64,000 nucleotides of DNA from Bugula neritina (lineage: Eukaryota > Bryozoa > Gymnolaemata > Cheilostomatida > Bugulidae), in the NCBI GenBank assembly GCA_964035545.1, contig OZ037768.1, positions 16,585,375-16,649,374 on the forward strand, given 5' to 3'. Position numbers and translations under genes: made by a program. The notes beneath the pieces are model-generated. The model saw only the letters and a list, made by a program, of their open reading frames with translations, was not told the origin of the DNA and made no database searches. This document shows, one piece after another, positions 11,681 through 23,916 of the stretch; position 1 is the first letter of the stretch; each line of letters begins with the position of its first letter.

Positions 11681-13072
11681 CTCCTTTAATGAAAAGGACG
11701 CTCATGACAGTATAGTTAGAGGAGCCTAATTGAGCTAGGCCTCCGGCAACTACCCCACTAACTCAAACAGGACAGAGCAGAGATAGGTGAGGATATACAA
11801 AATTTATATCACAACTATATAACTTTGTGATTTGAAAAATAGTGTCATCCCAGATAGACGCAACCACAGATCCACAATAAGCAAAGAAACCACTCTATAA
11901 CAGTTTTGAAGGCAACGACCGTTACACATATTTGTTAAAATTTCTGTTAGGACTCTAATGTAACGCTATTTATTTTTCAAATAATATAAATCTTTGCTTT
12001 TAATGAATAGCAAAAATAGTGGACATTTTATCCTTGTCTATAGAAAACATAAAATCTTACCAATAATATAATATTCATTGTCTTTATTAAAGTGCAGTCA
12101 TTAATGAAATGCATACCAGTGTAAGACGTGCATCACGGTGCACAAAGAAGCAGAAAATTTCAGGTCACTTTAGCAGCATGCCCAATAAGAAATATTTGAT
12201 TGAGCATTAAGTGTTTGGCATAAGTTACCATTTCTCAGACTATATGAAGTTTACAACTTTGCCTTTTGGATAATGTTGTTACGGATCATTTCCACATTCT
12301 GTGAGTTTATTTCTTTGACTTTGATCCCTAAAGTATTCAACTCTAAAACGTTCACAATAACTCGGGATACCTGATAAAACTCTGTTGAAAAGGTTTTTGA
12401 TACGGTTTTTTAGGAAGACACAAATTATTTTTCTGGTAATTATTATAAGAAGAAATTTGGAACCAAAATCATTGAGGATAATCTTTTCAACATAGCTAAT
12501 GCCTATTGCAGTAAGCTATTAAAATAGAGTATAGTATTGAATAAAAAAAACCTTAATTTGCTAAACTGATATAACTTTTATTTTACAACACATGCACTTA
12601 ACTTTAAGCATTACTAAATTTGTAAAATAGGATTAATGAAATAATTACTAAATGTTGGCAAAGTTTTTTTAATTTGGTGAAGGCAACATAATTTGAATTA
12701 TGTGTCACTAAATATGGTCTGTTGCATTATGTCATTATAGGCTGTGCATAATGCTAATTGTATTCAATAGCAAACAGGTTTATATAGAATAGTAGAGAAA
12801 TTGGGTTACCGGCTGGCCATGATGTTTTTCAGTTAGCTTTAAGTTTTAATAAATTTTATTATAAAAATCCCTACATTGAAGTAAATCCATCATTCATATT
12901 TTCTATGTTATAACTTTACAATACCACTACACATTTTAGCTTGTTTTGAGCTTGTCATTAACCCCTATTACAGATAAAAAGTGCAAGCTTTGCTGCATCT
13001 GTTGTGAAATCTACTGTAAAAGATCTTTTGACTGTAAATGTCCATTTAGTCATCATCGGCACTTTATGTTTC
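11681..13072. other. Intergenic, downstream of zinc-finger gene A
   Basis: AT-rich, no credible gene. Around 12,640-12,740 there is a copy of a short repeat (TTACTAAATGTTGG, GAATTATGTGTCACT) that also lies downstream of genes B and C. Confidence 0.5.
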
Positions 13073-13806
13073 TCAGTTGTGTTTCTTCATATGAATAGCA
13101 AGTTGCCCTTTCCTAGCAGCCTTGTAGTCACATAGTGTACAGTGAAATGGTTTCTCCCCAGTGTGTATTCTCATGTGTTGACTAAGATTACTTTTGTTTC
13201 CAGTTTTATATTCACATACACTGCACTCATGTGGTTTTTCACCAGTATGTGTTTTTATGTGTTTCACGAGAGAACCTTGCTGTGCTGTCTGGTAGTTACA
13301 TTGATCACATTGAAATGGTTCCTCCCCAGTATGTGTTCTCATGTGTGTTGTGAGATTACCTCTTTGAGTGAAAGTATGACCACACACTTTACAGACATAT
13401 GGCTTCTTGTCTCTGTGTGTTCTCATATGTTCGCTAAGACTACTTTTAAGCTCGGTTTTGTAATTACATTGAAGGCATTGAAAACATTTCTTTTTAATGT
13501 CCTGCAACTGTCTAGGTTTAGCAGGACTAACTGGTCGTGTAAATCCATATTCATATATTATGTTGTGTACAGGTTTCTCCTGGTTGCTGTTTTTATTTGC
13601 TAGACTCCCTAGATTTTCCTTCTGATTGAATAAATCTCCAAATATGCCACATGCGTGTAATAACATACTGGTAGTCAAATGAATATAATTATTGCTAGTG
13701 TGATGTTCTGATATTTCATTTAAATTGTACTCATCTACTCCTTCACTTAATAGATTCACCAGACTTTCAAAAGTGTTAGTTTCATTCCAATAAGTTTGGA
13801 TTCTAG
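13073..13806 (-). CDS. Zinc-finger gene A, exon 3 (five C2H2 fingers)
   Basis: The terminal exon on the minus strand starts after TATTTTTCAG and ends at TGA 13073-13075. The first part (QTYWNETNTF, SLVNLL, TTSMLLHACGIF) is a conserved region shared with copies B, C and E. Then come five C2H2 fingers with C-x2-C-x12-H-x3-H spacing (CLQC, CKVC, CDQC, CSVC, CTLC) joined by TGE(K/E)P linkers. These are typical of DNA-binding transcription factors in the nucleus. All zinc ligands are intact. It joins exon 2 at phase 1 (G + CT). The target DNA is unknown. Confidence 0.85.
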
Positions 13807-14979
13807 CTGAAAAATACAAGCATAACAATATAAATAGCATTTACAACTTATCAATAAGTTTTTCAGTTTTCAATTTAACATATTTACTGTTGTCATGTAA
13901 GCTCATTCTTATTGTTCAAAGAGACTGCACATGTCTCTCATCCTGAGCCTTTCCACCTCACTTATATATGAGTGGAATGAAGGCGTCTGAAACCTGACAA
14001 AAGTCCCAATCAACGCAGTTGGACTTTCTAAAGTGGTATCCAGGGAATTCAACTAATTATCGTTACATGTGCTTTTGTCGTAGAGCTCATCATGTCACAC
14101 CTCTCATTCACACTTGCTGTACAGTTGCCAGTAGAAGCAAATATCACCCAATTTTACAAATTAATCTCTGAACTTTCTGTACGGTGTCTTGATACGTTAG
14201 GATCAAGCACTGTTTGGTTCAAAACTCAAATCCTATTGGACAGAAAAAACTTTTGCGTCAACTTTTGGATATAATTGTCCATTGCAGTGTCATAGATCAT
14301 ATCTAATAGCAGACTTTTAAACTTCAGCCTGGACACATTTAAATGGCTGATATTTTACGTTACGGCTTACGGTATAGTAAGTGTGGATGAGGGGCATATA
14401 TAATGCATAACTCTTACATCAGCATTTACAAGAGAGTAGGCAGGGATGATACAAGAATAAAAGTGTTGGATGCAAATGTACAATAAAAGATATTATATAA
14501 GAACTGTCCATGGCTAAGTGCACTTGAGTAAGCAGTAACTCAACACTGCAGCATGATACAGAGAGCCACAGGCCAAATCCACTAAACTATTATATGGAAA
14601 TAGATTTTATAAACCGTAATCCTTTACAAAATTGATTAAAACAGATATTGTGTAACTTATAAATTTTAATTTTCTGTGGCTTCACTAGAATCAAATTGAA
14701 ACATAAACAACTACACATATTTGTGTAGAATAGAGTATACTAATTTTCTTAACTAATATGCAACAAGTCATTGGAAACCAATATCTAATACCGTAAAGAT
14801 TTCTTTTGAAGCTCTCCAAGCTCTTTCCTGCAAATTTAATTATTGATAAAGCTATTATATAGTGCATTACCATTTCAAATAGATTCTCTGATTGTCATGC
14901 AACTTCAACTTAGTTGGTATTTAAATTGGGAAAGGAAAACATTAATGTTTTTACATCTATTATTTTCAAACACACTCGC

Positions 14980-15256
14980 CTGTTGAACTGACATCTACTG
15001 TAGTATGTATTCCTAAAACTTGGAAAGCCTCAGAGATAACTTCAGACAGAGGAACATCAGGTTCTTCTGGTATATAGTTGTCATATACTGTAGCTTCTGT
15101 GTTGATAGAGATTTGATTACCAGAATCAATTTTAGGAAATGAAATGACAGAGTTCACTGGTAGAATACTATGATTTTGGGTAAAGTCTTCAAGGGCAACA
15201 GGAGCTACCCTCTCAACATTATCCCATAAATGAGTGTCAGATACTGCAGCTGGCAT
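14980..15256 (-). CDS. Zinc-finger gene A, exon 2 (5'-shortened)
   Basis: It encodes the acidic conserved block LWDNVERVAPVALEDF, VISFP, ISINTEATVYDNY, EEPDVPLSEVISEAFQVLG. Compared with copies B, C and E, the 5' half of the exon and the 19-nt first exon are missing. Just above 15,268 the sequence jumps to what is upstream flank in copy C (compare 24,170). Translation would have to start at the internal ATG (15,256, MPAAVSDTHLW). The donor is CAACAG/GCGAGT, a GC donor, where the other copies have GTGAGT. It may be a functional shortened form or a dying copy. Confidence 0.7.
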
Positions 15257-15559
15257 ACTGAAAAAGTGTAGCAGTAGTATATATAAATGCTGATTGAACG
15301 ATGGTGATGAAATTAAACTTAAGTCAGAATTATTTTGATCTTAAACTTAATATAATGTTTTAGTTTGTTTTTATCAATACTTGCAAATTTATTGAAAAGA
15401 TACAATTTGTGATAGAGATCGCCAATATTAATACTTCAAAGTTCAAAACTCAAATATCACTTGAGTGCTTGATTAGTGTTATTTTTCTCAGCTGAAATGC
15501 ATAAAATACATTCACTTGAAAGACCACCAGATGATGGGCTTTATTATACCAAATAACTT

Positions 15560-15830
15560 GTATATAAAGAATGTCTGGTAAAACCAGCTAATCTTAGTTT
15601 TATACAACAGTAATCTTCATCATCTGAGACTTCTACAATGACTGACATAAAAGGAGATACAACTATATATATTTTTCAAAATCTAAAAATTCTATGTCTG
15701 ATACAAAAGGAAAGACTTGCATAGCTGTGCCCACAGATTCACAGTCACTGCTCACTTCAAGTTCTGTTCCTAACATCTCTGGATACCAAGTCCTCATGCG
15801 TCTTGGATATTTGTTCTGAGACTTCTTAAT
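15560..15830 (-). pseudogene. Acidic terminal exon(s), type Y, near gene A (broken)
   Basis: The upper part reads SQNKYPRRM, TWYPEM, SSDCESVGTAM, FPFVSDIEF and stops. The C-terminal part (SDDEDYCCIK, RLAGF) follows separately at 15,560-15,640 after a short insertion. It lies upstream of gene A on the same strand, as in the other units. Confidence 0.5.
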
Positions 15831-15839
15831 AAAACAACA

Positions 15840-17066
15840 AAACGCAAAATATAATCTTGAAGATAATCTGATGACACCCAGTTATAAATGGCACTTTGCT
15901 GGTATTATTTATGAGAGATAGATAACTGCATGAAAGGAAAATTAGAGTTGTTTAAAGAATTTACATTCTGATGCAAGTTTTTATATATACATTTCTCACA
16001 CTATAAAGTAGTAGTGTCTTTGTGGCATGTTTTAGTTTACGGAAGATAATTGCTATTATGTTATTATTATTAATCATATTCTCATTAATTATACTGCAAT
16101 CACTGAATATCCCGTATATGAAAGCCTGATAAGCCCAGCATAAGTACAGAAGTCAGAATTGGTCCAATCCCAACCTACAAAACATATTTTGTATCTTGTA
16201 GAAGTATAATTAGTTTTAGTGGAATAATTTCAATAGAGTAAATATGGAAGATATGCACTAACAGAATTGAATGCAATTTGATTCTTACCTACTCTACTGT
16301 TTCAGTTATAAGCACGTTAATCTTATGAAAAGATATCTGTGAAAATGTCTTTGATTTTAAACTGAGTTACATATGTTATAACTGCTAGAAATTGTACATT
16401 TCAAATATTTAATATCTATTTTCTTGCTAGCTTTGGTTAATTTGTTAAGAAATAGCATAAAATGATTTCGCCATTATCAAATATGAAGAAAATGACTCAA
16501 CTGCATTTTGAAGAGCAAGTAACACAATGAGTAAGGCACCAGCTCAACATTTCAAGGTATTTTTCATTATTGTCGAATTACTGCACTACCAAATACCATG
16601 CAATATTACACATGTTTTATAATAAAGGAAGACAACATAACAAATAATTTGACTATTATGCATCATTGGCTATTAAATCTGCAAACATAATTCACACAAG
16701 CTTCCGTCTATAGATTATCTTGTCTTACAAAACTTATATAATTTTATTAAATTTCAAGAAGCATATAATATTTCCACTTTTACTGAGAGTTTTCTTTATT
16801 TTTCAGTTTATGTTGAACATGTTGTTTAAAAGCTATAATATTTACCCTATGATGGATGACTTTCTATTTTTTTTTATTAGTCAAAACTATAATGTACATC
16901 AAACTTTTACAAAGACACTTTTATTCGATGTTTAAAATATTTGTTAGAGTCTATATTTTGTCAATTCAGCAGTCTGTTTTATTGTTTCTATGCCTTGATA
17001 TTTAAGTGCCTATAACTATAAAAATGTTTATGATGCAAGTATATAGTTTAAAATTTATATTATTAG
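15840..17066. other. Unit flank, no intact gene
   Basis: AT-rich. The part near 16,440-16,560 matches the end of other units (for example 28.0 and 35.9 kb). It includes the minus-strand motif TGCTCTTCAAAATGCAG, here followed by TTGAGT rather than GTGAGC. Confidence 0.4.
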
Positions 17067-17245
17067 AAATCAAAAAAAGGTGAGGTATACACCAGGAAAG
17101 ATGATTCATCATATGTAGAAATGTCAGTCACTAAGAAACATGCTGACAAGTATGACTCAGTTGATATTTCTCAACCACAAGCAGTGAGTCAGTCTGGAAC
17201 TAACCTTGTAGACTCAGATGGCCATGTGGGACCTACTCAGAAGAT
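17067..17245 (+). CDS. Predicted exon of an unknown gene (penultimate)
   Basis: After TATTATTAG the sequence is open from KSKKGEVYTRKDD through SVTKKHADKYDSVD to GPTQK. A donor AAGAT/GTATGC gives phase 2, which joins in frame to the exon at 17,636. It is hydrophilic and rich in Ser, Asp and Lys, with no recognised domain. It lies upstream of zinc-finger gene B on the same strand, the position held by the acidic exons in other units. Its start resembles that of Y1 (KSQNK), so it may be a diverged relative. The donor is not strong. Confidence 0.4.
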
Positions 17246-17635
17246 GTATGCTAACATTGAACTTAAAATTCTTTGTTGAGTATTCCTTGTGTGAGTGATA
17301 ATTGAAGGTATTTTATGCATGTTAGGTTTGATGTAGTATAAAATATGTACTAACATAATATTATTTCAATACTGTTAGGCATCTCTGTAAGCCCTTTTCT
17401 TTAAAAACTTTTACTGTACAAAGCATAGCGTTTAAGAAGGTGGATAAAATGAAACAATTGAAAAAATATACTATAACTGCTTGCATACAAAAATAAGTTT
17501 ATTAATTAGATTTATTAGAAAAATGAGCAATTTTAAAGAAGGTTACTATAAGTTTATATCCCGATTTATTGCATTTGCTTTAAACAAATATTAGAAACGC
17601 TGCATTGAACCTCTTCTCTTTTATTCTATATATAG

Positions 17636-17831
17636 GGGCTTTGCAGCTACTCTTGAAACACGTATAAAAATTGAGCGTATAGAAATGAGCTTATTTTTTT
17701 TGGAAAATTTGAATATTGATGAGTGCATGGTAGAATCTCTCAGAGCTATAAGGATAAGCAAACACAGACAGTTCTCTGCTTCTTCAACTGTTCAAATATA
17801 TACTTTAAAAGAACATCTAAACACTATCTAA
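17636..17831 (+). CDS. Predicted terminal exon of the same unknown gene
   Basis: After the acceptor CTATATATAG an open frame of 64 codons runs GFAATLETRIKIERIEMS, FFLENLNIDECMVE, RAIRISKHR to TAA 17829-17831. The phase matches the exon at 17,067. The sequence could form helices; no family is recognised. Confidence 0.4.
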
Positions 17832-18445
17832 AGCCTTAAACAAATTTTATTTTCAATTTTATTTACTGTATTTTGGTTTCTTTACTTCTCAACTGTGTAT
17901 ACAGTCTTTCTACATGTAGCATACCTGTGTGTTCACCATGGAAGTATAAAACTCTCTGAAACTATAGTTAAAAATCTGTCAATATTAAAATCCGACATTG
18001 TAAATCATGAATAGAGAGTTTTTAGTAAACTTTTTTATACAGATATGCAATATGTGTTGCTTTTCTTGCTACAATTATAGAAAAGCAAAAAAATGCTCAA
18101 ACCTTTATTTATTATGAACAATTAGACACACATCATATCAATAAGTTTGCACGAATTGATGGCAACCAACTAAAATATTTATATGTGAAAAAATCTCAAA
18201 AAACTTCCGGCCCAAGTTTAATTTCATCACAATTGTTCAATCAGCATTGTAATATATACCACAGCTAGTGTTTACTGAAAGCTTTTGTAAATAGCCAACA
18301 CAAAACAGTGCTAGAAACTGTTATTTACAGCATTTATCTTGAGAACTATTTAGGTGCAAAGCAAAGCAAAGCTTATGTAAATTTTATTCATGACAACTTT
18401 TTACCATACTTTCTTTGCTCATCAGCTGTGTACGGATCATCTAGC

Positions 18446-18464
18446 ATGTCTGTGTGCCCACCAT
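18446..18464 (+). CDS. Zinc-finger gene B, exon 1 (19 nt)
   Basis: ATG TCT GTG TGC CCA CCA T, then donor GTAAGT. The same 19-nt exon, with the same phase and a conserved leader (CTGTGTACGGATCATCTAGC) just before the ATG, is present in copies C, D and E. It encodes MSVCPP plus the first base of the next codon. Confidence 0.75.
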
Positions 18465-18605
18465 GTAAGTATAAAATTCTGTAAAACTAGCAAATTTTAT
18501 TTCAATAAATAAAACAACCAGTGTACAACATGTAAAGCCAAACTTTCAGTGAATGTGTTTATATGATTGTAAGTATTGACTTGGTTTTTGTTTGTTGTCT
18601 TGTAG

Positions 18606-19025
18606 TTGTTAAACATCAAAAGATTCTTGAAACATCTAATCACTATGAGCAAGAAACACGTCATAGCTTTGAACACGGTCTATGGCAATATAATACTGGT
18701 TCAGTGATTTTAAAGACTCTAACTCCAGATACTCAACACTTTTTCAGTATGTCACCTGCAGCATCTGACACTTATTTATGGGATGATGAAGAGAGGGTAA
18801 CTCCTGTTGCCCTTGAAGATTTTGCTCAAAATCATAACATTTTTTCTACTAATTCAGCCATTTCTTTTCCTACAATTGATGCGAAAAATCAAATTTCCAT
18901 CAACACCGAAACTTTAGTATACAATGACTATATACCACAAGAACCTGATGTTCCTCTCTCTGAAGTTATCTCTGAGGCTTTTCAAGTTTTAGGAATGTAT
19001 TCCACAGCAAATTTCAACTCAGCAG
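18606..19025 (+). CDS. Zinc-finger gene B, exon 2 (conserved N-terminal region)
   Basis: 420 nt between TTGTAG and GCAG/GTGAGT, phase 1 at both ends. It encodes VKHQKILET, HYEQET, FEHGLWQYNTGS, DTQHFFSM, LWDDEERVTPVALEDF, VISEAFQVLG (QEPDVPLSEV before it). The region is acidic and well conserved among the copies. It matches no named domain that I can recall. By position, at the N-terminus of a C2H2 protein, it may be a partner-binding or regulatory region. Confidence 0.8.
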
Positions 19026-19487
19026 GTGAGTGTATTTAAATTTATAATTGAAGTAAAGCCACTAAAGTTTTGCCTTCTCATTAAACACTAAGTGAATTGA
19101 AGCTGTGTGATGATCAAAGAGATAATAATAATCTAAAAATATTTATATTAAATAACATTATTTGATTCAGATTTCTGACTTTAGTAACAATTTTGCGCAA
19201 ACATATGCAGCTGTATCTTATATTTTAATTTGATTCTACTGAAAACACAAAATATTACAATGTAAAAATCAAACATCTTCTGATTTAACAGATCTGGTAG
19301 CTAATTCTGATTCAGAATTTATATTTCAGTATTACTAAAAAAAAGACAGGAGTAGAGGATTGAAGTACATGCATTTTCTTTTTAACTACGTGGCCGAGTT
19401 TAAATGACAAAAAAGTAAAAATTGCAAAACTGATTAGTAGTTCAAAATGCTACTTACTGTATACTTGTATTCACTTGTGTTTTGTAG

Positions 19488-20311
19488 ACGGAGCCCAAAC
19501 CTATATGGATGAAAAAAACATTTCTGGTAGTCTGGTGAATCTATTGAGTAAAGTAGCAGATGAATACAACTTGAACAGAAGTACAGAGAGTTACACTGGT
19601 AATAATGTGCATGTAACTGCAAGTATGTTACTACATGCATGTAGCATATTTGGAGATTCATTCGATCAGACAGAAGATCCAGTGATTCAACCAAATAAAA
19701 ACAGTAACAAGAAAAAACCTGCACACAATATTTGTAAATTTACAAGACAGGTTAGTCTTGCTAAACCTAGACGGTTGCAGGGAATCAAAAAGAAATGCTT
19801 TCAATGTCTGTTATGTAACTACAAAACTGAACGTAAAAATAGTCTTACCCGGCATGTGAGAAGACACACAAATGAGAAGCCATTTGTGTGTAGAGTGTGT
19901 GGACGTGCTTTTACTCGTAGAGATAATCTCACAATACACATGAGAATACATACTGGGGATAAACCATTTCAATATAGTCAATGTGACTACAAGACAGCAC
20001 AGCAAGGTTCTCTCATGAAACACATGGTACTACATAGTGGGGAGAAACCACATGAGTGCAGTGTATGTGACTATAAAACTATATGGAGAAGTAATTTTAA
20101 TCAGCACATGAGAAATCACAATGAAAAGAAACTATATTCGTGCAAAACATGTGACTTCAAATCAGCACAGAAAAGTACTCTCACTTACCACACGAGGACA
20201 CACACAGGAGACAAACCATTTCCGTGCAGTGTATGTGAGTATAAAGCTAGACAAAAAAGTGATCTTAACAAGCACATGAGGACACACAGGAGAGAAGCCA
20301 TTTTACTGTAA
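19488..20311 (+). CDS. Zinc-finger gene B, exon 3 (six fingers in frame, damaged)
   Basis: It starts after GTTTTGTAG. The conserved block GAQTYMDEKN, SLVNLLSK, TASMLLHACSIFGD is followed by C2H2 fingers CLLC, CRVC, YSQC, CSVC, CKTC and CSVC. Finger 3 has Tyr in place of its first zinc Cys, so it should not fold normally. In the linker after finger 6 two bases are missing from an AC run (THRRE in place of the THTGE pattern). This gives a stop at 20,309-20,311 and drops the last finger. The protein could still be made with five good fingers. Confidence 0.85.
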
Positions 20312-20383
20312 ACTTTGCAACTACAAGGCTGCTAAGAGGGAATATATCACTTCTCATACGAAAAATCACAATCGAGAAACATA
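20312..20383 (+). pseudogene. Lost seventh finger of gene B
   Basis: In the other frame the sequence reads KLCNYKAAKREYITSHTKNH and ends NRET then TAA, like the end of gene C (KKHNCET). It is out of frame because of the 2-base deletion just upstream. Confidence 0.8.
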
Positions 20384-20788
20384 AAATGCTGATGAATTTT
20401 AAAAATCAACATATACAAACATAATTATGGTCATATACAGTAAAGTTCACAATGTCACAGCAAAAATCACTTTGTTTTCTGTTTTTGGGTCTAGGATGAC
20501 AAGCTCTCTGCTCTTTGATGTTGCCACTTCATATGATACTCTTTAGATTATCAACTTTACGAATGTTCTAATTGTATTTTTAAAGCTACAAGATAAATAT
20601 CCGAAGGATGGATTCTGTTTAACACAAGCAGGAATTATCCTATTTGCATCTGAAACACAAAGCTAACTGAAAAGAACAAATTTTTCTAGTACCCTATAAG
20701 CCATTTTACTATTCTAAATAAATCTATTTGCTATTGCCTATAACCTGCTCTTTACCATCGTGCAAAGTCTTTAGTGATATAACAAACC

Positions 20789-20940
20789 ATGCTTACTAAA
20801 TTTTGGAAAAAATGTTTTAATTTGATGAAAGCAACAAGATCTGAATTATGTGTCACTGAATCTGCAGATTTAGCGACACATAATTCAAATCTTGTTGCTT
20901 TCACCAAATTAAAATATGTTTTCCAACATTTAGTAAGTAT
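20789..20940. repeat. Palindrome, about 65-bp arms
   Basis: The left arm begins CTTACTAAATTTTGGAAAAA and passes GAATTATGTGTCACT. The right arm is its near-perfect inverse, with about 20 bp between. Single arms of the same repeat lie near 12,640, 21,570 and 22,105, downstream of genes A and C. The ORF across it is an artefact. Confidence 0.7.
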
Positions 20941-21698
20941 TTCAATCGTCTTAGTTTATAGAAGTCTTATCATTCATATTTTAGACGTATATGTATTGTA
21001 TAATAAAATTTCTATTACTTGGCATGGTCCATTAATTTTTATTTTCAATAATATTCTATATTCATAGCATTTTATAATACACAATCATAATATTGAAAAT
21101 AAGTATCCCAAGTGTTTTTTGTTCTAATTCTCTTTTCATAACTATATCATCAACAAAATCGTCATTTGATTTTTAAGCTACAATATCAACATTTCTGACA
21201 ATAAAATTTTAGCTGCTATCCAATCAATATAAACAGTTAGTCGGTTAGTTAATTAATTAGTGTGAGTGAATGGGGCTGTGAGCAAGTGTGTGTGCGTGCG
21301 TGTGTGTGATACCAGCTAAAATTCTATTGCTAAAATTGTTTATATGCCAGCTTAAGAATTGAATATAACATATTAAAAAGAAAATTAGAACCACAAAAAT
21401 TGAGAATACTGATAGATCTAATAAAATGACTGCATATTGTAATGCACTATTAAAAATAATAGTATTAGATAGAGAGCTTAATTGACCAAAAGCAGTATAA
21501 TTTTTTTTAACAAAACATTTATTTTACTTACGAACAATAAGCAGTTTATAAAATATTATTTTTGAAATAATTACTAAATGTTGGTAAAAACTGCCTTAAT
21601 TTGGTAAGATGATTAAGATTTAGATCACATGCTGCTAAATACGAGTGTCATGTCACTAAAAAGTTTGCATAATGGTAAAGAGCTAGTTATAGTCAATA

Positions 21699-21751
<53 letters not shown>

Positions 21752-22557
21752 AGCTAAATTGAATAGTGAAAAAATTAGGCTAGCAGAAGTATGTACTTTT
21801 TTCAATTACCTTTCCTAAATGACTTGACTTTAAAAACTGCTATAATCTTCATTTGATACCAGATGAAAGGTTACTGCCAAAATTGTTACTAGTTTTGCTT
21901 TATAATTAGTTAAAAGTTGTGAAAAGTAAGGTAAAGCCTAAAAAACTCAAGAAATTTTTTCAATAAAATGATTGTGTTTGCAGGTATAGAGTAGTATTAG
22001 ATAAAAAATTTAGTTGACAATATAATATTATAACTTTTATTGTACAACACAGTTATCTATAAGCCTATAATGAATAATAACAAATTTATAAAATTCATTA
22101 AAGTAATTACTAAATGTTGGTCAAAAATTGCTTTAGTTTGGTAAAAGCAACGGGATTTGAATCAAGTGTCACTAAAGTATATGGTCTGTTATATCACTGA
22201 AGAAGGTGCATAATAGTAAAGAACTGGTGGTCAATAGTCAACAGATTTATATAGAATGGTAGAATGATTAGGTTACCAAGATTATGTATCTTTTAAATTG
22301 GCTTTGAGTTTTATATGTAAGTATTAGAATTCCTATGTTGAAGTGAATCCAACCTTTATAGTTTTATGTAATGTAGCTTTACGTGCACAGTTATAACGCA
22401 TGTGTACAGTATACAATCAATGTGTAAAGCGCTTCTCATTCTAGACCCTCATTTAAGCCCTAAAGACAGCAAGCAATATAATTTCTATGGTGTTGTGAAA
22501 TCTACTGTAAAAAGCCTTCTGACTCTAAATGTAGATTTAAAAACATAATCATCCACT
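20941..22557. other. Spacer between convergent genes B and C
   Basis: AT-rich, no gene seen. It contains a (TA)n tract at about 21,704-21,749 and two single arms of the 20,789 palindrome. Confidence 0.6.
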
Positions 22558-23210
22558 TCATGTTTCACAGTTGTGTTTCTTCATATGAGAAACAAGGTTT
22601 CCTTTCTGAGCAGCCTTGTAATCACATATTTTACAGTGGAATGGTTTCTCTCCAGTGTGTGTTCTCATGTGTATGGTAACATGATGCTTATGAGTAAAAG
22701 CATTACCACAGACTTTGCAGACAAATGGTTTCTCTCCAGTGTGTGTCCTCATGTGCACTGTGAGATTATCTCTTTGATTAAAAGCATGACCACACACTTT
22801 ACAGACAAATGGCTTCTCATTTGTGTGTCTTCTTTTATGTCTATTAAGATTACATTGATATTCAGTTTTGTAGCTACATACAAGACATTGAAAACTTTTC
22901 TTTTCCATGTCCTGAAACTGTCTAGGTTTAGCAGTACTAACCGGTTTTGCAAATCTATATTCACAAATATTATGTACAGGTTTCTTCTGGTTGCTGTTTT
23001 CATTTGATGGAACTACTAGAGCTTCCTGTTGATCAAACACATCTCTAAATATGCTACATGCATGTAATAACATACTGGTAGTCACATGAATATTATCACT
23101 AGTCTGATTCTCTGTAATTCTGTTTGAGTTGTATTTATCTGCTACTTTATTTAATAGGTTCACCAGATTACCAGAAGAGTTTCTTTCATCCAAATACGTT
23201 TGGGTTCTAT
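22558..23210 (-). CDS. Zinc-finger gene C, exon 3 (four fingers)
   Basis: The terminal exon starts after TATTTTGCAG and stops at TGA 22558-22560 after KKHNCET. RTQTYLDERN, NLVNLLNK, TTSMLLHACSIF is followed by four intact C2H2 fingers (CLVC, CKVC, CKVC, CKIC) with TNEKPF and TGEKPF linkers. Fingers 2 and 3 are near copies of each other, suggesting a recent internal duplication. No damage is seen. With exons 1 and 2 it gives a complete protein of about 360 residues, likely a DNA-binding nuclear factor. Confidence 0.9.
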
Positions 23211-23344
23211 CTGCAAAATACAAACAAAAACAATTTTATATACAGTAAGTATAGCATTTAGAACTTACTAATCAATTTTCCTTCTTTTATTTTAACATAT
23301 TTATTTATTGATTTTACTTAAATTATAAATTCAGACACACTCAC

Positions 23345-23761
23345 CTGTTGAGTTGACATCTGTTGTGGAATAGTATCCTAGAACTTGAAAAGCCTCAGAG
23401 ATAACTTTAGACAGAGGAGCATCAGAATCTTCTGGTATATTACAGTTTTCATATACTGTAGCTTCTGTGTTGGTAGAGATAGAATTATCTGACTCGATTG
23501 TTGGAAATGAAATGACTGAGTTTACAAGAAGAAAACTATGATTTTCAGTAAAGTCCTCAAGAGTATCAGGAGCTATCCTCTCAACATCATCCCATAAGTG
23601 AGTGTCAGGTATTGCAGCTAGCATACTGAGAAAGTGTTGAGTATCTAGAATCTTTAAAATTACTGAACCAGTATTATATTGCCATACGCCATGTTCAAAG
23701 ATATGATTTGCTTCTTGCTCATCGTGATTAGGTGTTGCAAGAATCTTTTGATGTTCAATAA
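23345..23761 (-). CDS. Zinc-finger gene C, exon 2
   Basis: 417 nt, phase 1 at both ends, between TTGTGTTGTAG and CAACAG/GTGAGT. It is open throughout: IEHQKILATPNH, FEHGVWQYNTGS, DTQHFLSM, LWDDVERIAPDTLEDF, DSDAPLSKVISEAFQVLG. It is the best-preserved version together with copy E. Confidence 0.85.
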
Positions 23762-23916
23762 CTACAACACAACAAAGAAAGACCTATCAAATACTTATAC
23801 TAATAATTACAAACGTATTTAATGAAAACTTGTCTCCAAATTTTTTTGTAAAAAATGCGTTTCAATCATTGACATAATTATAATTTACAGGTTTTACAAA
23901 ATGTTATTATACTTAC

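Noticed and set aside
13142-13603. 153-residue plus-strand ORF
   Set aside because: It is the antisense shadow of the zinc-finger exon of gene A, with no domain of its own. The same holds for 22573-23007 and 19811-20023.
20789-21067. 92-residue plus-strand ORF
   Set aside because: Its first half is one palindrome read through; no splice or coding support.
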